From: Pleurocapsales cyanobacterium LEGE 10410
GTDB lineage: Bacteria > Cyanobacteriota > Cyanobacteriia > Cyanobacteriales > Xenococcaceae
Length of the DNA: 64,000 bases
Reading direction: 5' to 3'
Assembly (NCBI GenBank): GCA_015207195.1
Contig: JADEXJ010000001.1
Coordinates: 1 to 64,000, forward strand
The translations under genes were made by a program, and so were the position numbers. The notes beneath the pieces are model-generated. The model made no database searches and had not been told where the DNA came from. It saw nothing but the letters and a program-made list of their open reading frames with translations. Position 1 is the stretch's first letter, and each line of letters opens with the position of its first letter. Shown piece after piece: positions 56,060-64,000 of the stretch.

Positions 56060-56427
56060 CTGTCTGTTTTTGTAGAAGTCAATATACATATTTGAAACAG
56101 CTTAAAGCGATTAATAATTCTTTAACAGCAGCCCGATTATCTGCTTCATTCTATCTTTATACATTAAGAATAATCTTTAGACGATCTTTATTGTTGGCAG
56201 AACAATAAAGGTCACAATAAAATAGTGGAGAAAGTAAAAAACTCGATAAGGCAATGACTACAAGGAAATTTCTTTTTAGTTACAAGATTTTAATCCTAAG
56301 TGAAAAATCGAATTGCTTTTCTAGGTATTTATTCTCTATCGCGAGGGTTAAAGCTTAAGAAATCTTCTGGGAAAAAATTTCTTATTTAATCGATAACTCT
56401 CTATTTATTCCTCTCTAAATAGTATGA
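56060..56427. other. 368-bp divergent intergenic region with a perfect palindrome
   Basis: It lies between two genes that start in opposite directions. Its main structure is the hairpin at 56186-56210. No small gene was seen. Confidence 0.45.
56186..56210. promoter_or_regulatory. Perfect 10-bp inverted repeat in a divergent promoter region
   Basis: CTTTATTGTT, a 5-nt spacer GGCAG, then AACAATAAAG. It is symmetric and lies between two divergent start codons, with no T-run on either side, so an operator is more likely than a terminator. The binding protein is unknown. Confidence 0.45.
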
Positions 56428-57801
56428 ATGAAAGCCATTGTAGCAAACGTACTCTTTGGTGGTATTTTCGGCTGTCTTAACTGGCTAAGTTCTGCCAATG
56501 CTAATCCAGCAAATTTACCTCAGCCTACGGTAACCAAACCGCCAATTTTTTCTGCCAAACTTTTGCAACGAAACAACTCGATCATACCTTCAATATTCAT
56601 TCCGATCGATCACATTTTAACTGTTAACAAATCCAAGAGCTTGATTAATAGCGATCGACAACTTGTCTTGCACAATAATTTTGATTCCCTGTTCAATTTC
56701 AATCCTCGGCAAAATCTATCTTTGAGGAAATCTTTCTACACTCATCAAAACAAACAGAGTGATTTAATTTTTGGCTTTCAAAACACATTTTGGCCCAGTG
56801 CCAACAAACATAAATACTGGGGTGTAACTACCGTCGAACATTGGCAGAACAACAGCAATCAGAGGTCAAATCTATCTAAGTTAAACTATGTAGACTCCGC
56901 ACCACTATTATCTTCGGGTAGTTCTGCGTTAACGGTTTCTGGGGGCGGAAACCGCAATCTGGTCAAAAAAATCTCTCTCAATCAGGGCAATTCTTCCCAA
57001 AAATTTGAAGAATTTCGCGGGGGAATTACCTATCATCATGGGATAGCCCAAGATGTAACTATGGGAGCAGGCTTTATTTATGAAGACCTGTTGATTGGTT
57101 TTACTCAGCTAACCTATCAAAGCGAGCTTCTTCCCCTGCGTACTACTCTTTCTTTGTTGGCTAAAGATTCAGATCTCAATTTACATTCTCATATACGCTT
57201 TCAACCTGCGCGCAATTTTGTCGTCAACTACTACCAAGACGAAGAAAAATACAAGTTTGATTTTAACTGGGGTGTCATTTCAGGATTAACTCTAGTAGCT
57301 AGAGGAAATAGCAAACAAGAATCTTATAGTACGGGGCTTAAACTTGCAGTACGCCATAGTAGTAATTTAACCCTTTCGGCGACGGCAGCTTTAGACAATA
57401 ATCATAAATTGCAGTGGAAGTTAAATTCGCAGCTCGGTCGTTTTAAGTTTTCCCACAGCGAAAACAAGCGAAAAAGTATCTCTGAGCTGAAGGTAAATTT
57501 ACTCAACCTCAAACACTTTGGTTTTCAATGTTCTGCTTTTATCAAATATCAAAATCGTGAAGCAAAAGAATTAGAAGAATTTGTTGTTTGGGGAGGTAAA
57601 CTACATTCTGCTAAAAAAATTAGCCCCAATAAACATTATTGGACGCTGGAACTAGGCTATGGTTCTGGTTCTAGGGGTAGAGGTTTGGTTGCCAATGGTT
57701 CTCTGGCGTTGAATCCCAATTTGTTTTTGAAGCTAGATTATCAAGAAATATCTCCCGTTTCCGATAATACGAAGATTAAACTACAGCTTAAGTCTAAGTA
57801 A
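56428..57801 (+). CDS. Probable outer-membrane beta-barrel protein, unknown family
   Basis: 457 aa. The N-terminus looks like a signal peptide (VANVLFGGIFGCLNWLSSAN, cleavage near ANA-N). The body alternates short amphipathic strands (GGITYHHGIAQDVTMGAGFI, LPLRTTLSLLAKDSDLNLHS, KLAVRHSSNLTLSATAAL, KLQWKLNSQLGRFKFSHS). The chain ends in strand-like KLDYQEISPVSDNTKIKLQL with no TM helix. This is the profile of an outer-membrane barrel, perhaps usher- or autotransporter-like. I do not recognise the family. The palindrome at 56186-56210 lies upstream. Confidence 0.65.
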   Translation: MKAIVANVLFGGIFGCLNWLSSANANPANLPQPTVTKPPIFSAKLLQRNNSIIPSIFIPIDHILTVNKSKSLINSDRQLVLHNNFDSLFNFNPRQNLSLRKSFYTHQNKQSDLIFGFQNTFWPSANKHKYWGVTTVEHWQNNSNQRSNLSKLNYVDSAPLLSSGSSALTVSGGGNRNLVKKISLNQGNSSQKFEEFRGGITYHHGIAQDVTMGAGFIYEDLLIGFTQLTYQSELLPLRTTLSLLAKDSDLNLHSHIRFQPARNFVVNYYQDEEKYKFDFNWGVISGLTLVARGNSKQESYSTGLKLAVRHSSNLTLSATAALDNNHKLQWKLNSQLGRFKFSHSENKRKSISELKVNLLNLKHFGFQCSAFIKYQNREAKELEEFVVWGGKLHSAKKISPNKHYWTLELGYGSGSRGRGLVANGSLALNPNLFLKLDYQEISPVSDNTKIKLQLKSK

Positions 57802-57926
57802 TTTTCTAAGTAATTTTGCAATTAGCTAGCTTATTTGGGGATGAATATAGAAGTTGATTGTGCGATCGGATAAATAAGATTACTATCTATTAAGGTTTAC
57901 AAATAAAAATTAGAGGAACTTAATTT

Positions 57927-58106
57927 ATGCCATACACGGAAGAAGAAGGGGGCAGACTTAACAACTTTGCTAGAGACCCCCAAATGTATCAAGCTGAAGA
58001 ACCTAACTCAACCGAAAAACGCAACTATGCAATTTTTGGTGTCTTAGCATTTTTGCTCTTAGGCGGGGTTATAGCGGTTGCAGTATACGCTTCAGGTGCT
58101 AGCTAA
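57927..58106 (+). CDS. psb34: Photosystem II assembly protein Psb34 (ssl1498 family)
   Basis: A 59-aa protein. The N-terminus MPYTEEEGGRLNNFARDPQM and the following YQAEEPNSTEKRNY match the Hli-like ssl1498/Psb34 family; one membrane helix (about residues 35-55) ends the chain. Psb34 binds photosystem II assembly intermediates at the CP47 side. AGAGGA lies 9 nt before the ATG, and a strong terminator follows the stop. Confidence 0.88.
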   Translation: MPYTEEEGGRLNNFARDPQMYQAEEPNSTEKRNYAIFGVLAFLLLGGVIAVAVYASGAS

Positions 58107-58144
58107 ACTTTTAAAATATTAGGTTAATAATTAATGTTGTTTTG

Positions 58145-58188
58145 CCCCGTGTTTAACTGTTCGCAGCACGGGGTATTTATTTAATTTT
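58145..58188 (+). terminator. Rho-independent terminator after psb34
   Basis: CCCCGTG (58145-58151) pairs with CACGGGG (58167-58173), a GC-rich 7-bp stem with a 15-nt loop followed by a T-rich tract. It separates psb34 from cyanoP. Confidence 0.8.
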
Positions 58189-58265
58189 GGTCTCACTCTG
58201 CCTCATGAGATAATAACGGCAGAAATACTAACCTTAAAACAAATTATAGAGGTAACGACATCAAA

Positions 58266-58820
58266 ATGTTTAAGTCATTTTTGGCTGGATTATTAATTGT
58301 TCTTAGCTTAGTAACGACAAGCTGTGCAGCAGGAGTAACGGGATTACAAAGCTATGTTAATACTAGTAAAGGGTATGAGTTTTTATATCCTAATGGCTGG
58401 ATCCCCGTCAATTTAGGAACATCTGCCAGAAAAACTGTAGACGTTGTGTTCCGCGATTTGGTCGAAAGAACAGAAAACTTGAGCGTTATCATCAACGATG
58501 TTCCTGAAGACAAAACTTTAGAAGATTTGGGCAGTCCTTCGGAAGTAGGCTACCGTTTGCTAAAAGCAATGAACAACACTCCAGATTCTGAGCAAAAAGC
58601 TGAATTTATTAGAGCAGAATCTCGTCAAGGTAAAGACAAAACCTACTACCTTTTGGAATACGAAGAAAACTTGCCCGATCGCGAAGCCAGACACAATGTC
58701 GCTAGCGTAGCGGTAAGCAGAGGCAAAATTTTTACATTCAACTTGTCTACACCTCAAAGACGTTGGGATACGGTCAAAGATAGTTTTGAAGTTGCAGCCA
58801 AATCTTTTACCGTGCGGTAA
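58266..58820 (+). CDS. psbP: Photosystem II reaction center PsbP family lipoprotein (CyanoP)
   Basis: 184 aa. The signal peptide ends in a lipobox (VTTSC, Cys about residue 20), so the mature protein is lipid-anchored on the lumenal side. PsbP fold marks: [40 protein letters not shown] and [19 protein letters not shown]. In cyanobacteria this is CyanoP, an assembly factor of photosystem II. AGAGG precedes the ATG. maf starts 20 bp after the stop. Confidence 0.92.
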   Translation: MFKSFLAGLLIVLSLVTTSCAAGVTGLQSYVNTSKGYEFLYPNGWIPVNLGTSARKTVDVVFRDLVERTENLSVIINDVPEDKTLEDLGSPSEVGYRLLKAMNNTPDSEQKAEFIRAESRQGKDKTYYLLEYEENLPDREARHNVASVAVSRGKIFTFNLSTPQRRWDTVKDSFEVAAKSFTVR

Positions 58821-58840
58821 TAATTTTAGATAATTGTTAC

Positions 58841-59458
58841 ATGGCTATAAATAATCCATATCCAGATACATATATAAGTTTTGTTTTGGCTTCTGCTTCT
58901 CCTGCTCGTCTTAAGCTGTTGCGGATGGTCGGATTAGAACCTATTGTCTGCAAAAGTGATTTTGATGAAGACCAAATACAAATAGAAGATGCTGCCAAAC
59001 TGGTAACAACCCTAGCTAAATGCAAAGCGGAAACTGTTGCCCCTCAATTTAGTAACGCTTTAGTTTTAGGCTGTGATTCAGTGTTGACGGTAAACGATCG
59101 CATTTATGGGAAACCAGAATCCCCTCAGATTGCGATCGCTCGCTGGCGTGGGATGCGGGGCAAAATGGGAAAAATTTATACAGGTCATGCCTTGCTCGAT
59201 CTCGAACAACAAAGGCAAGTTATTCGCTGTGGTATTACCAAAGTTTACTTTGCCGATATTAGCGATCGCACTATTGAAGCCTATGTGGCGACTGGCGAAC
59301 CACTTAAATGTGCTGGTAGCTTTGCTTTGGAAGGAAAGGGTGGTATGTTCATCGAAAAAATCGAAGGCTGTCACAGCAACGTTATTGGTCTGAGCCTGCC
59401 CCTGCTCTATCAAATGCTGGAAACTCTGGGCTACAATATCACCAATTTTTGGCGATGA
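58841..59458 (+). CDS. maf: Maf family nucleotide pyrophosphatase
   Basis: 205 aa. The signature [19 protein letters not shown] (residues about 11-29) is followed by VLGCDSVL with the conserved Asp, [20 protein letters not shown] and [10 protein letters not shown]. Maf proteins hydrolyse noncanonical nucleoside triphosphates such as dTTP, UTP and modified bases. It probably shares a transcript with cyanoP upstream. Confidence 0.92.
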   Translation: MAINNPYPDTYISFVLASASPARLKLLRMVGLEPIVCKSDFDEDQIQIEDAAKLVTTLAKCKAETVAPQFSNALVLGCDSVLTVNDRIYGKPESPQIAIARWRGMRGKMGKIYTGHALLDLEQQRQVIRCGITKVYFADISDRTIEAYVATGEPLKCAGSFALEGKGGMFIEKIEGCHSNVIGLSLPLLYQMLETLGYNITNFWR

Positions 59459-59701
59459 CTGAGTAATTATTGTTAGTTGTCATTGGTTATTGGTTAAGAG
59501 ACTGGTAGCCAAATTGAATCGAGTCGGCACTAGTAAGCAATGTTTGCAGGTGCTGTGACTTACTGCAAGAAACAGAGAATCTCCAAGTAAAGCTCAAATT
59601 GATTGACAATCGAGTCGATGGGGAACTAAAACAATGGTATAACCTGATGGATTCAGAAAAATCCTTATTTAGTTCCCTATCAAATATCTAAAATCAAACA
59701 A

Positions 59702-60448
59702 ATGACCGAGAACGAAGATTTCAAAAGAGCAATAAGAGCGGGAAATATTAATGAAGCGTTTCTAGTTGCCATGAGCAACGCCCCAGAATTAAGCATTACT
59801 ACCAAAATAATTACTGCCGAAGGAACAGTCGCAAAAACTCAGACAGATAATTGTTTACACACTCACATCAACTTAATCGAAGGAAAAATTGAGAATGAAA
59901 TTGGTGAAAAGCTTACGGGCGATCGCTATTTAGAAATTAACCAGTTTCATCGACAGCAGGTAACTCAGGGACATCAAACTATTCAACAGAATTTGATTAG
60001 TCTGCAAAAGATGTTCCAGCTAATGTCTTCTTTTCAACAACAGCAAGCTTCCGACAAGCATTTAAACTGGGTTGATGTTGCCACCGATATTGCCAGAGAT
60101 GCTTTGCCTGCTAAATCTGACCCTAGCCAGCTATACGGGACACAAGTTCCTAACGCTATTGAAGCGGGAGCGGTTAACCATCGGACAGATCAGTCTTCAC
60201 TAGCAGAAGATGAAGCTGACAGCATTGTACAAGACTTATTATCCATGACTGACTTAGATGATGCTCTAGGAGAACAAGTCGATAATTCAGCAGACTGGAG
60301 TGAATGGCTAGACGATGAACCTGATGTAGAAACTAAAGTTATTGATTTTAAATCTCCTAGTGATGGAGATAGTGAAATTTGGCAAGATTGGGAATCACAA
60401 AATCAGGCTCTGGATGAGGATTTATCTGACGAAGCTCGATCGCAATAA
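59702..60448 (+). CDS. Conserved hypothetical cyanobacterial protein
   Basis: A soluble 248-aa protein. The N-terminal half is helical (FKRAIRAGNINEAFLVAMSN, GHQTIQQNLISLQKMFQLMS) and the C-terminal half is acidic and low in complexity (EDEADSIVQDLLSMTDLDDA, DWSEWLDDEPDVE). I recognise no domain. It lies 127 bp before another unknown gene, in the same direction. Confidence 0.65.
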   Translation: MTENEDFKRAIRAGNINEAFLVAMSNAPELSITTKIITAEGTVAKTQTDNCLHTHINLIEGKIENEIGEKLTGDRYLEINQFHRQQVTQGHQTIQQNLISLQKMFQLMSSFQQQQASDKHLNWVDVATDIARDALPAKSDPSQLYGTQVPNAIEAGAVNHRTDQSSLAEDEADSIVQDLLSMTDLDDALGEQVDNSADWSEWLDDEPDVETKVIDFKSPSDGDSEIWQDWESQNQALDEDLSDEARSQ

Positions 60449-60514
60449 AGCCTATTGAATACAGATCGAAACAAACCAGCGAGTTTTGCCCCAAAAATTA
60501 CAGCTAATAATGGC

Positions 60515-60532
60515 GGGGCAGTGCTTTGCCCC
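60515..60532. repeat. GGGGCA hairpin, dispersed cyanobacterial-type palindrome
   Basis: GGGGCA, a 6-nt loop GTGCTT, then TGCCCC, in the gap between two unknown genes. Similar GGGGCAAAGCACTGCCCC-type palindromes are common between cyanobacterial genes. No T-run follows. Confidence 0.5.
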
Positions 60533-60574
60533 AAGAAATTCCGAACTTACGTCAAGCCAAAGTAATATTATTCT

Positions 60575-61246
60575 ATGAACCACAATCTGCTAGAAAATAT
60601 TACCGCCGTAGAAATTAGCACCGTCATCGTCGAAGAGATTGTTGATGAGATGTTTATTCCTTGGGAGGTTTATCAGGCTATATATTATCTTTCTCGCTCT
60701 TGTTTGGAATCGACAGTCGATTGTTCCTTGAGAAACCACTATTTACAATTACGCCGTCAATTAGAACTGGCTTATTGTCTGTTGCTGGTCGATCCTAGTT
60801 CACCGTTGTATAATCGCCGTTTGGTAACAGAAATTAAACGCGATTTGCCTATTTTAAGTCAGAGTGCCAGATGGGAAACGATACCTAGCAGATTACCAGA
60901 GCCAATTCCTAGTAATCGCCATCAAACTATGTCTGCGGTCAACAAGCTATTGGGCGATCGCTCTTTTATTAATATTTTGCAGCAGCTACACCAACGGAAG
61001 ACTATATTAGATCGACGTGATCGCATTTTGCGTAATTCAAATTTTCGCCAAGACATTACTGGCACCCCCTATGCTCAAACCTCTTTACAACTCGATGGCA
61101 AAATTATTAACCGCTATTCCCAAGCCATTTTAGAACGCAGCGATCGCGCTCTCTTATTACAACTCCACGAACGGTCAACCGCTACTGGAGAACAACAGTG
61201 GCGGGGTTTAATTGAATTTGTACTCTCTCTAATTGGCAGACGGTGA
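60575..61246 (+). CDS. Conserved hypothetical cyanobacterial protein
   Basis: A soluble 223-aa, mainly helical protein (EIVDEMFIPWEVYQAIYYLS, HYLQLRRQLELAYCLLLVDP) with a basic C-terminus (LIEFVLSLIGRR). No known domain is recognised. Its TGA overlaps the GTG of the next gene (GTGA), so translation is coupled. Confidence 0.65.
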   Translation: MNHNLLENITAVEISTVIVEEIVDEMFIPWEVYQAIYYLSRSCLESTVDCSLRNHYLQLRRQLELAYCLLLVDPSSPLYNRRLVTEIKRDLPILSQSARWETIPSRLPEPIPSNRHQTMSAVNKLLGDRSFINILQQLHQRKTILDRRDRILRNSNFRQDITGTPYAQTSLQLDGKIINRYSQAILERSDRALLLQLHERSTATGEQQWRGLIEFVLSLIGRR

Positions 61247-61974
61247 ATGAGCGATTGGGATCGACCAACGAGATTTTAAACTCCTGTATCAAAATTGAGT
61301 CGATAAAAATTAGTCGTCAGCTTGCTATTCCTCACCAGGTATATTTTTGTCTTAATTCAGATATTCTTGACCAAATCGAGATCGAGCAAAGCCATCACAA
61401 ATTAACTCTTTCTTCCGATAAATTGGCAGACTTGCGCTATTATATCTTGCTCAATATCCCTTTAAACAAGACCACCAGCTCGTTATCTTATCAGCGATCG
61501 CCTATAACTTTTTCCACTAATTATTTGTTTTCTAATAAGCAACAGCCTACTACCGTAGTTCGCAGCGTTATCAATTTAGAATCAGGAAAAATTACCCAAC
61601 AAATTCAGCAAGATTTGTGGCAAAACAGGCAACTATTATCAAAAATTATATCAGCACATTATTGGTTGATTTACCAAATAATAGAGCAGTTGCCTCTTGA
61701 AAGCTCAAAGATTGATTCTCGGTTAATTTGTGCTTGCTCTTTAGCTGTAGCCGTGACGACTTTTGCAACACTTTGGTATTTCTTTCCTCTTAATTATTTA
61801 GCAACAGTAGTAATTGCTTTGGGAGTATTTTTTGGCTGGATAATCTGGAATAAATCTTGGTTTAACAAGCAGTTGAAAAGCTGGATCATACATCATTTGA
61901 TAGATGGTTGTCTGGCAAAAAACGTCCGAAGACGCAAAATTGCCCTAAGAATTCTAAGTTTTATGATTCACTAA
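61243..61974 (+). CDS. Conserved hypothetical membrane protein
   Basis: 243 aa, GTG start overlapping the previous stop by four bases. The N-terminal 150 residues are soluble; two adjacent membrane segments follow (LICACSLAVAVTTFATLWYF and LATVVIALGVFFGWIIW), then a basic cytoplasmic tail (KNVRRRKIALRIL). Unrecognised. The pair with the upstream gene suggests a partnered cytosolic and membrane component. Confidence 0.65.
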   Translation: MNERLGSTNEILNSCIKIESIKISRQLAIPHQVYFCLNSDILDQIEIEQSHHKLTLSSDKLADLRYYILLNIPLNKTTSSLSYQRSPITFSTNYLFSNKQQPTTVVRSVINLESGKITQQIQQDLWQNRQLLSKIISAHYWLIYQIIEQLPLESSKIDSRLICACSLAVAVTTFATLWYFFPLNYLATVVIALGVFFGWIIWNKSWFNKQLKSWIIHHLIDGCLAKNVRRRKIALRILSFMIH

Positions 61975-62086
61975 AACTATTGATAGATAGTGTTTACCGA
62001 AACAACAACATAAAGTTATCCACACTGAATTTTTCTTCGTTGTCTGTCAGAATAAAACTACATTAGTTAAAGACGTAAATATAAAG

Positions 62087-62392
62087 ATGAATTTCTCCCC
62101 ATCCTCCCTCTATAAATGGTATCGCAACGCAATTCGTCATCCTAAATATCGTTGGTGGGTGATTTTGGGAACGGCAATCTATCTTATTAGTCCAATTGAC
62201 ATTGCACCTGATTTCATCCCCATTGCAGGGCAAATAGATGATGTAGTGTTAGCAGGTTTGCTATTTACAGAATTGTCACAAATGGTAATGGCTAAACTAC
62301 AGGCTCGCCAAGAAACCAAAAACAATACGGCAGCGGAAACTCCAGGTAATGAAACTGTTGATGTCGATGCTGAAACAGTTGCCACTAATTAG
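62087..62392 (+). CDS. YkvA/DUF1232 family protein
   Basis: A 101-aa membrane-associated protein. The DUF1232 signature is the segment WWVILGTAIYLISPIDIAPD followed by FIPIAGQIDDVVLAGLLFTE (residues about 24-65), with the conserved P-I-D-x-x-P-D and D-D. The C-terminus is polar and acidic. Family function is unknown. Confidence 0.88.
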   Translation: MNFSPSSLYKWYRNAIRHPKYRWWVILGTAIYLISPIDIAPDFIPIAGQIDDVVLAGLLFTELSQMVMAKLQARQETKNNTAAETPGNETVDVDAETVATN

Positions 62393-62614
62393 AGCCAGTT
62401 TAAGTCAAAACAAGCCCAAACTTAAGTTAGCTATCAGCTTGAGGAACGTTTTTTATCAAGCTTTACAAAAAGGTTGGAGAAAAATATTACTTTCAACAAC
62501 CGATAAGCAGCAATTTTAGTTTATTCTAAATCCTTGTCAATTATCGTTCTTCGAGCTTAAATTTATTTTTATAAGTTGTATAAATAATGTTGTCTTGACC
62601 CAATCAACGCAGCT

Positions 62615-62788
62615 TAGTGGACTGACACAGCTAAAATAGGGCAATAATAAACGAGCGGGAAAAACCAGAACTATCTGCTGCATCTCAAAAACCCAATCAT
62701 CTGTTGGTAGGCAAGCAAATCATCTGTGTTTATCTGTGTTTATCTGTGGACTTTAATTACGCAACATTTCAGGCGTGTCAGTCTACTA
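62615..62788. mobile_element. MITE-like element with imperfect 17-bp terminal inverted repeats
   Basis: The left end TAGTGGACTGACACAGC (62615-62631) and the reverse complement of the right end, TAGTAGACTGACACGCC (62772-62788), agree at 14 of 17 positions. The interior has no gene and holds a CATCTGTG-type repeat at 62721-62751. Target-site duplication is not clear. It probably derives from an insertion sequence whose transposase lies elsewhere. Confidence 0.45.
62721..62751 (+). repeat. Uninterrupted CATCTGTG-family repeat
   Basis: CATCTGTGTTTATCTGTG followed by TTTATCTGTGGAC: a short tandem of TATCTGTGTT. It shows the unbroken target site (ATCT-GTGTT) into which the palindromic inserts at 43407 and 47758 have gone. 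Confidence 0.75.
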
Positions 62789-62795
62789 GTGTTAC

Positions 62796-64000
62796 TTAGA
62801 CTTTGGTAACTACCGATCTTTTAGTATCTAAGATAGGAATACGCACCAAAAAGCAACTACCGATGTTTAGTTCGCTGGTGACTATAATTTTACCTCCGTG
62901 GCGTTTAGCGATCGCCTGAGAAATTGCCAAACCTAAACCAGTGCCACCTTCTCTACGAGAGCGAGCTTTGTTGGCACGCCAAAAACGGTCAAAAACCCTA
63001 GAGATTTGCTCTGGAGCAATGCCAATCCCCGTGTCGCGAACGCTGACTATGGCAAAGCGATTTTGCCGATATAAATCTAAGCTAACTCGTCCTTCTTCGG
63101 GAGTGTATTGTAAAGCATTTTCCAATAAGTTAGAAAATAGGCGAGAAAGATGAGCAGGATCACCCAATATTTTTACCTCACTTCTAAATTTGGATTGAAA
63201 GACAATTTTTTTGTCGTTAGCAAACGGTTCTAACAAAACAAAGCAATTTTGTAAAATTTGATTGAGAGATACTGGAGTTAGTTTGCGAGCCTGTACTGGT
63301 ACATCAGAATCAGCATCCGCACGAGCCAAAAACAGTAAATCCTCTAAAGTTTGGTTCATTTGTAGCGTTGCCCCAGCGATCGCTTCTAGCTTCTTAACAT
63401 CTTTAGAATGAACCCGCTCTGGATGATTGCGTATAATATCTACTGAAGCTTTGATCGCGGTTAGGGGACTACGTAGCTCATGGGATGCGTCGGCAGTAAA
63501 CTGTTTAAGCTGTAAAAAGCTAGCTTCAATCGGTTCAATTGCCTTCAAGGTCAGCCAGAAACCACCCAGACCAATTAAAACTAGAGTCAGCATACCACTA
63601 ACAACCAAAATCCAGAAGAGCTGTTCTTCTGCTGCCTCGATCTCTGCACTAGATTGGGTTGCTCGAATAAAGCCAATCAAAGAAGGTGGTCCAGCTTGAC
63701 CGTTATTGCGGACAAAAACAGACAGAGTGTGGGTACGGAATACTTCTCCTGTTTTTGGCTGTTGGACGATTTTTGTTCCTACTTCTGGTTCGACACCAAG
63801 ATGAATCAAGCCTTTTCTACCGAGTAATTTTCCTTTTTCGTCAAACCATTCCAAACTTTGCTGATCTCGGTTAAAAATATCGCGCCAAGGAACTTCCTCC
63901 ACCTGATTTAAATATTTGCTACCGCGATCGCGAACAGCCGTAAAAGAAGGTGTAGCCGATTGAGCCAGGGTTAGTAGTCTCTTGTCAAGCTGGTTATATA
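62796..64000 (-). CDS. Sensor histidine kinase, N-terminus beyond the window
   Basis: Two-component sensor kinase, incomplete: the frame stays open through base 64000. Visible are an extracytoplasmic part, a membrane segment (LFWILVVSGMLTLVLIGLGG), and a HisKA domain with the phospho-His box FTADASHELRSPLTAIKASV. The HATPase domain has N box SNLLENALQYTPE, G1 VRDTGIGIAPEQI, F box FDRFWRANK and G2 GGTGLGLAISQAIAKRHGG. The response regulator partner would lie beyond the window on this strand. The signal is unknown. It is transcribed towards the MITE-like element. Confidence 0.88.
   Translation of the reverse strand, partial: YNQLDKRLLTLAQSATPSFTAVRDRGSKYLNQVEEVPWRDIFNRDQQSLEWFDEKGKLLGRKGLIHLGVEPEVGTKIVQQPKTGEVFRTHTLSVFVRNNGQAGPPSLIGFIRATQSSAEIEAAEEQLFWILVVSGMLTLVLIGLGGFWLTLKAIEPIEASFLQLKQFTADASHELRSPLTAIKASVDIIRNHPERVHSKDVKKLEAIAGATLQMNQTLEDLLFLARADADSDVPVQARKLTPVSLNQILQNCFVLLEPFANDKKIVFQSKFRSEVKILGDPAHLSRLFSNLLENALQYTPEEGRVSLDLYRQNRFAIVSVRDTGIGIAPEQISRVFDRFWRANKARSRREGGTGLGLAISQAIAKRHGGKIIVTSELNIGSCFLVRIPILDTKRSVVTKV

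Larger units (their letters stand above)
62393..62795. other. 403-bp gap with a MITE-like element and repeat
   Basis: It contains a likely non-autonomous mobile element (62615-62788) with CATCTGTG-type repeat inside. The rest is AT-rich, without a gene. Confidence 0.5.

Noticed and set aside
1-64000. Search for tRNA, rRNA, 6S RNA and tmRNA
   Set aside because: No cloverleaf with a T-loop motif, no rRNA segment and no recognisable small-RNA consensus was seen by eye. A covariance-model scan would be decisive.

Overview
The window comes from a cyanobacterium. The iterated palindrome GCGATCGC (HIP1) recurs throughout. Oxygenic-photosynthesis genes are present: psbU, psbY, psb34, a PsbP lipoprotein (CyanoP), phycobilisome rod linkers, chromophore lyases and a CpeR-type regulator. 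The nitrate genes are of cyanobacterial type (nrtP, ferredoxin-dependent narB). The phycoerythrin linkers, the NrtP-type permease and a sulfotransferase next to exopolysaccharide genes suggest a phycoerythrin-bearing, possibly marine or brackish, coccoid or baeocystous lineage; that lineage guess is inference. I found no rRNA, tRNA, CRISPR array, prophage or intact insertion sequence.

Layout. 0-4.3 kb: end of an unidentified gene, a dienelactone-hydrolase-like protein, rsmH, two tandem FeoA-only proteins and an EamA exporter. 5-14 kb: an exopolysaccharide locus with a Wzc-like co-polymerase, a flippase, a sulfotransferase, a 2OG-Fe(II) oxygenase, a frameshifted polymerase/ligase-like gene and a secreted beta-helix protein. 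14.8-21 kb: a phycoerythrin rod-assembly cluster (DUF2656-like, a CpcS/CpeS-family lyase, cpeC, cpeD, a CpcD-only linker, cpeS, cpeT, cpeR). The phycoerythrin subunit genes cpeBA are not in the window. 21.3-26.5 kb: a large coiled-coil protein with a ribbon-helix-helix-like head and a membrane tail, convergent with a filamentous-haemagglutinin-type exoprotein. 26.6-32.7 kb: housekeeping genes including psbY and thiE-thiS. 33-38.6 kb: nitrate assimilation (nrtP behind a perfect NtcA-type site, narB, an unknown gene, mobA for its cofactor). 39-55 kb: LCP protein, recJ, a GxxExxY cassette, CPBP protease, clpS, S2P protease, nth, rhomboid, psbU, nadB. 55-64 kb: an unknown probable outer-membrane protein, psb34, cyanoP, maf, three unknown cyanobacterial proteins, a DUF1232 protein and a histidine kinase cut by the window edge.

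How the genes work together. The cpe genes attach bilin to phycoerythrin, build the rods and switch on the phycoerythrin operon. NrtP imports nitrate, NarB reduces it using ferredoxin, and MobA makes its bis-MGD cofactor. The 5-14 kb genes look able to make, modify (by sulfation) and export a surface polysaccharide.

The most unusual material is in repeats and orphan architectures. A GxxExxY gene is enclosed by perfect nested inverted repeats. A family of short palindromic elements has inserted at the same point in two copies of that repeat, and one stem shows compensatory changes. A CPBP protease has its C-terminus written by this repeat. A Wzc-like ATPase has a shortened ATPase core and no C-terminal tyrosines. 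The ribbon-helix-helix/coiled-coil/membrane-anchor protein has no match I recognise.
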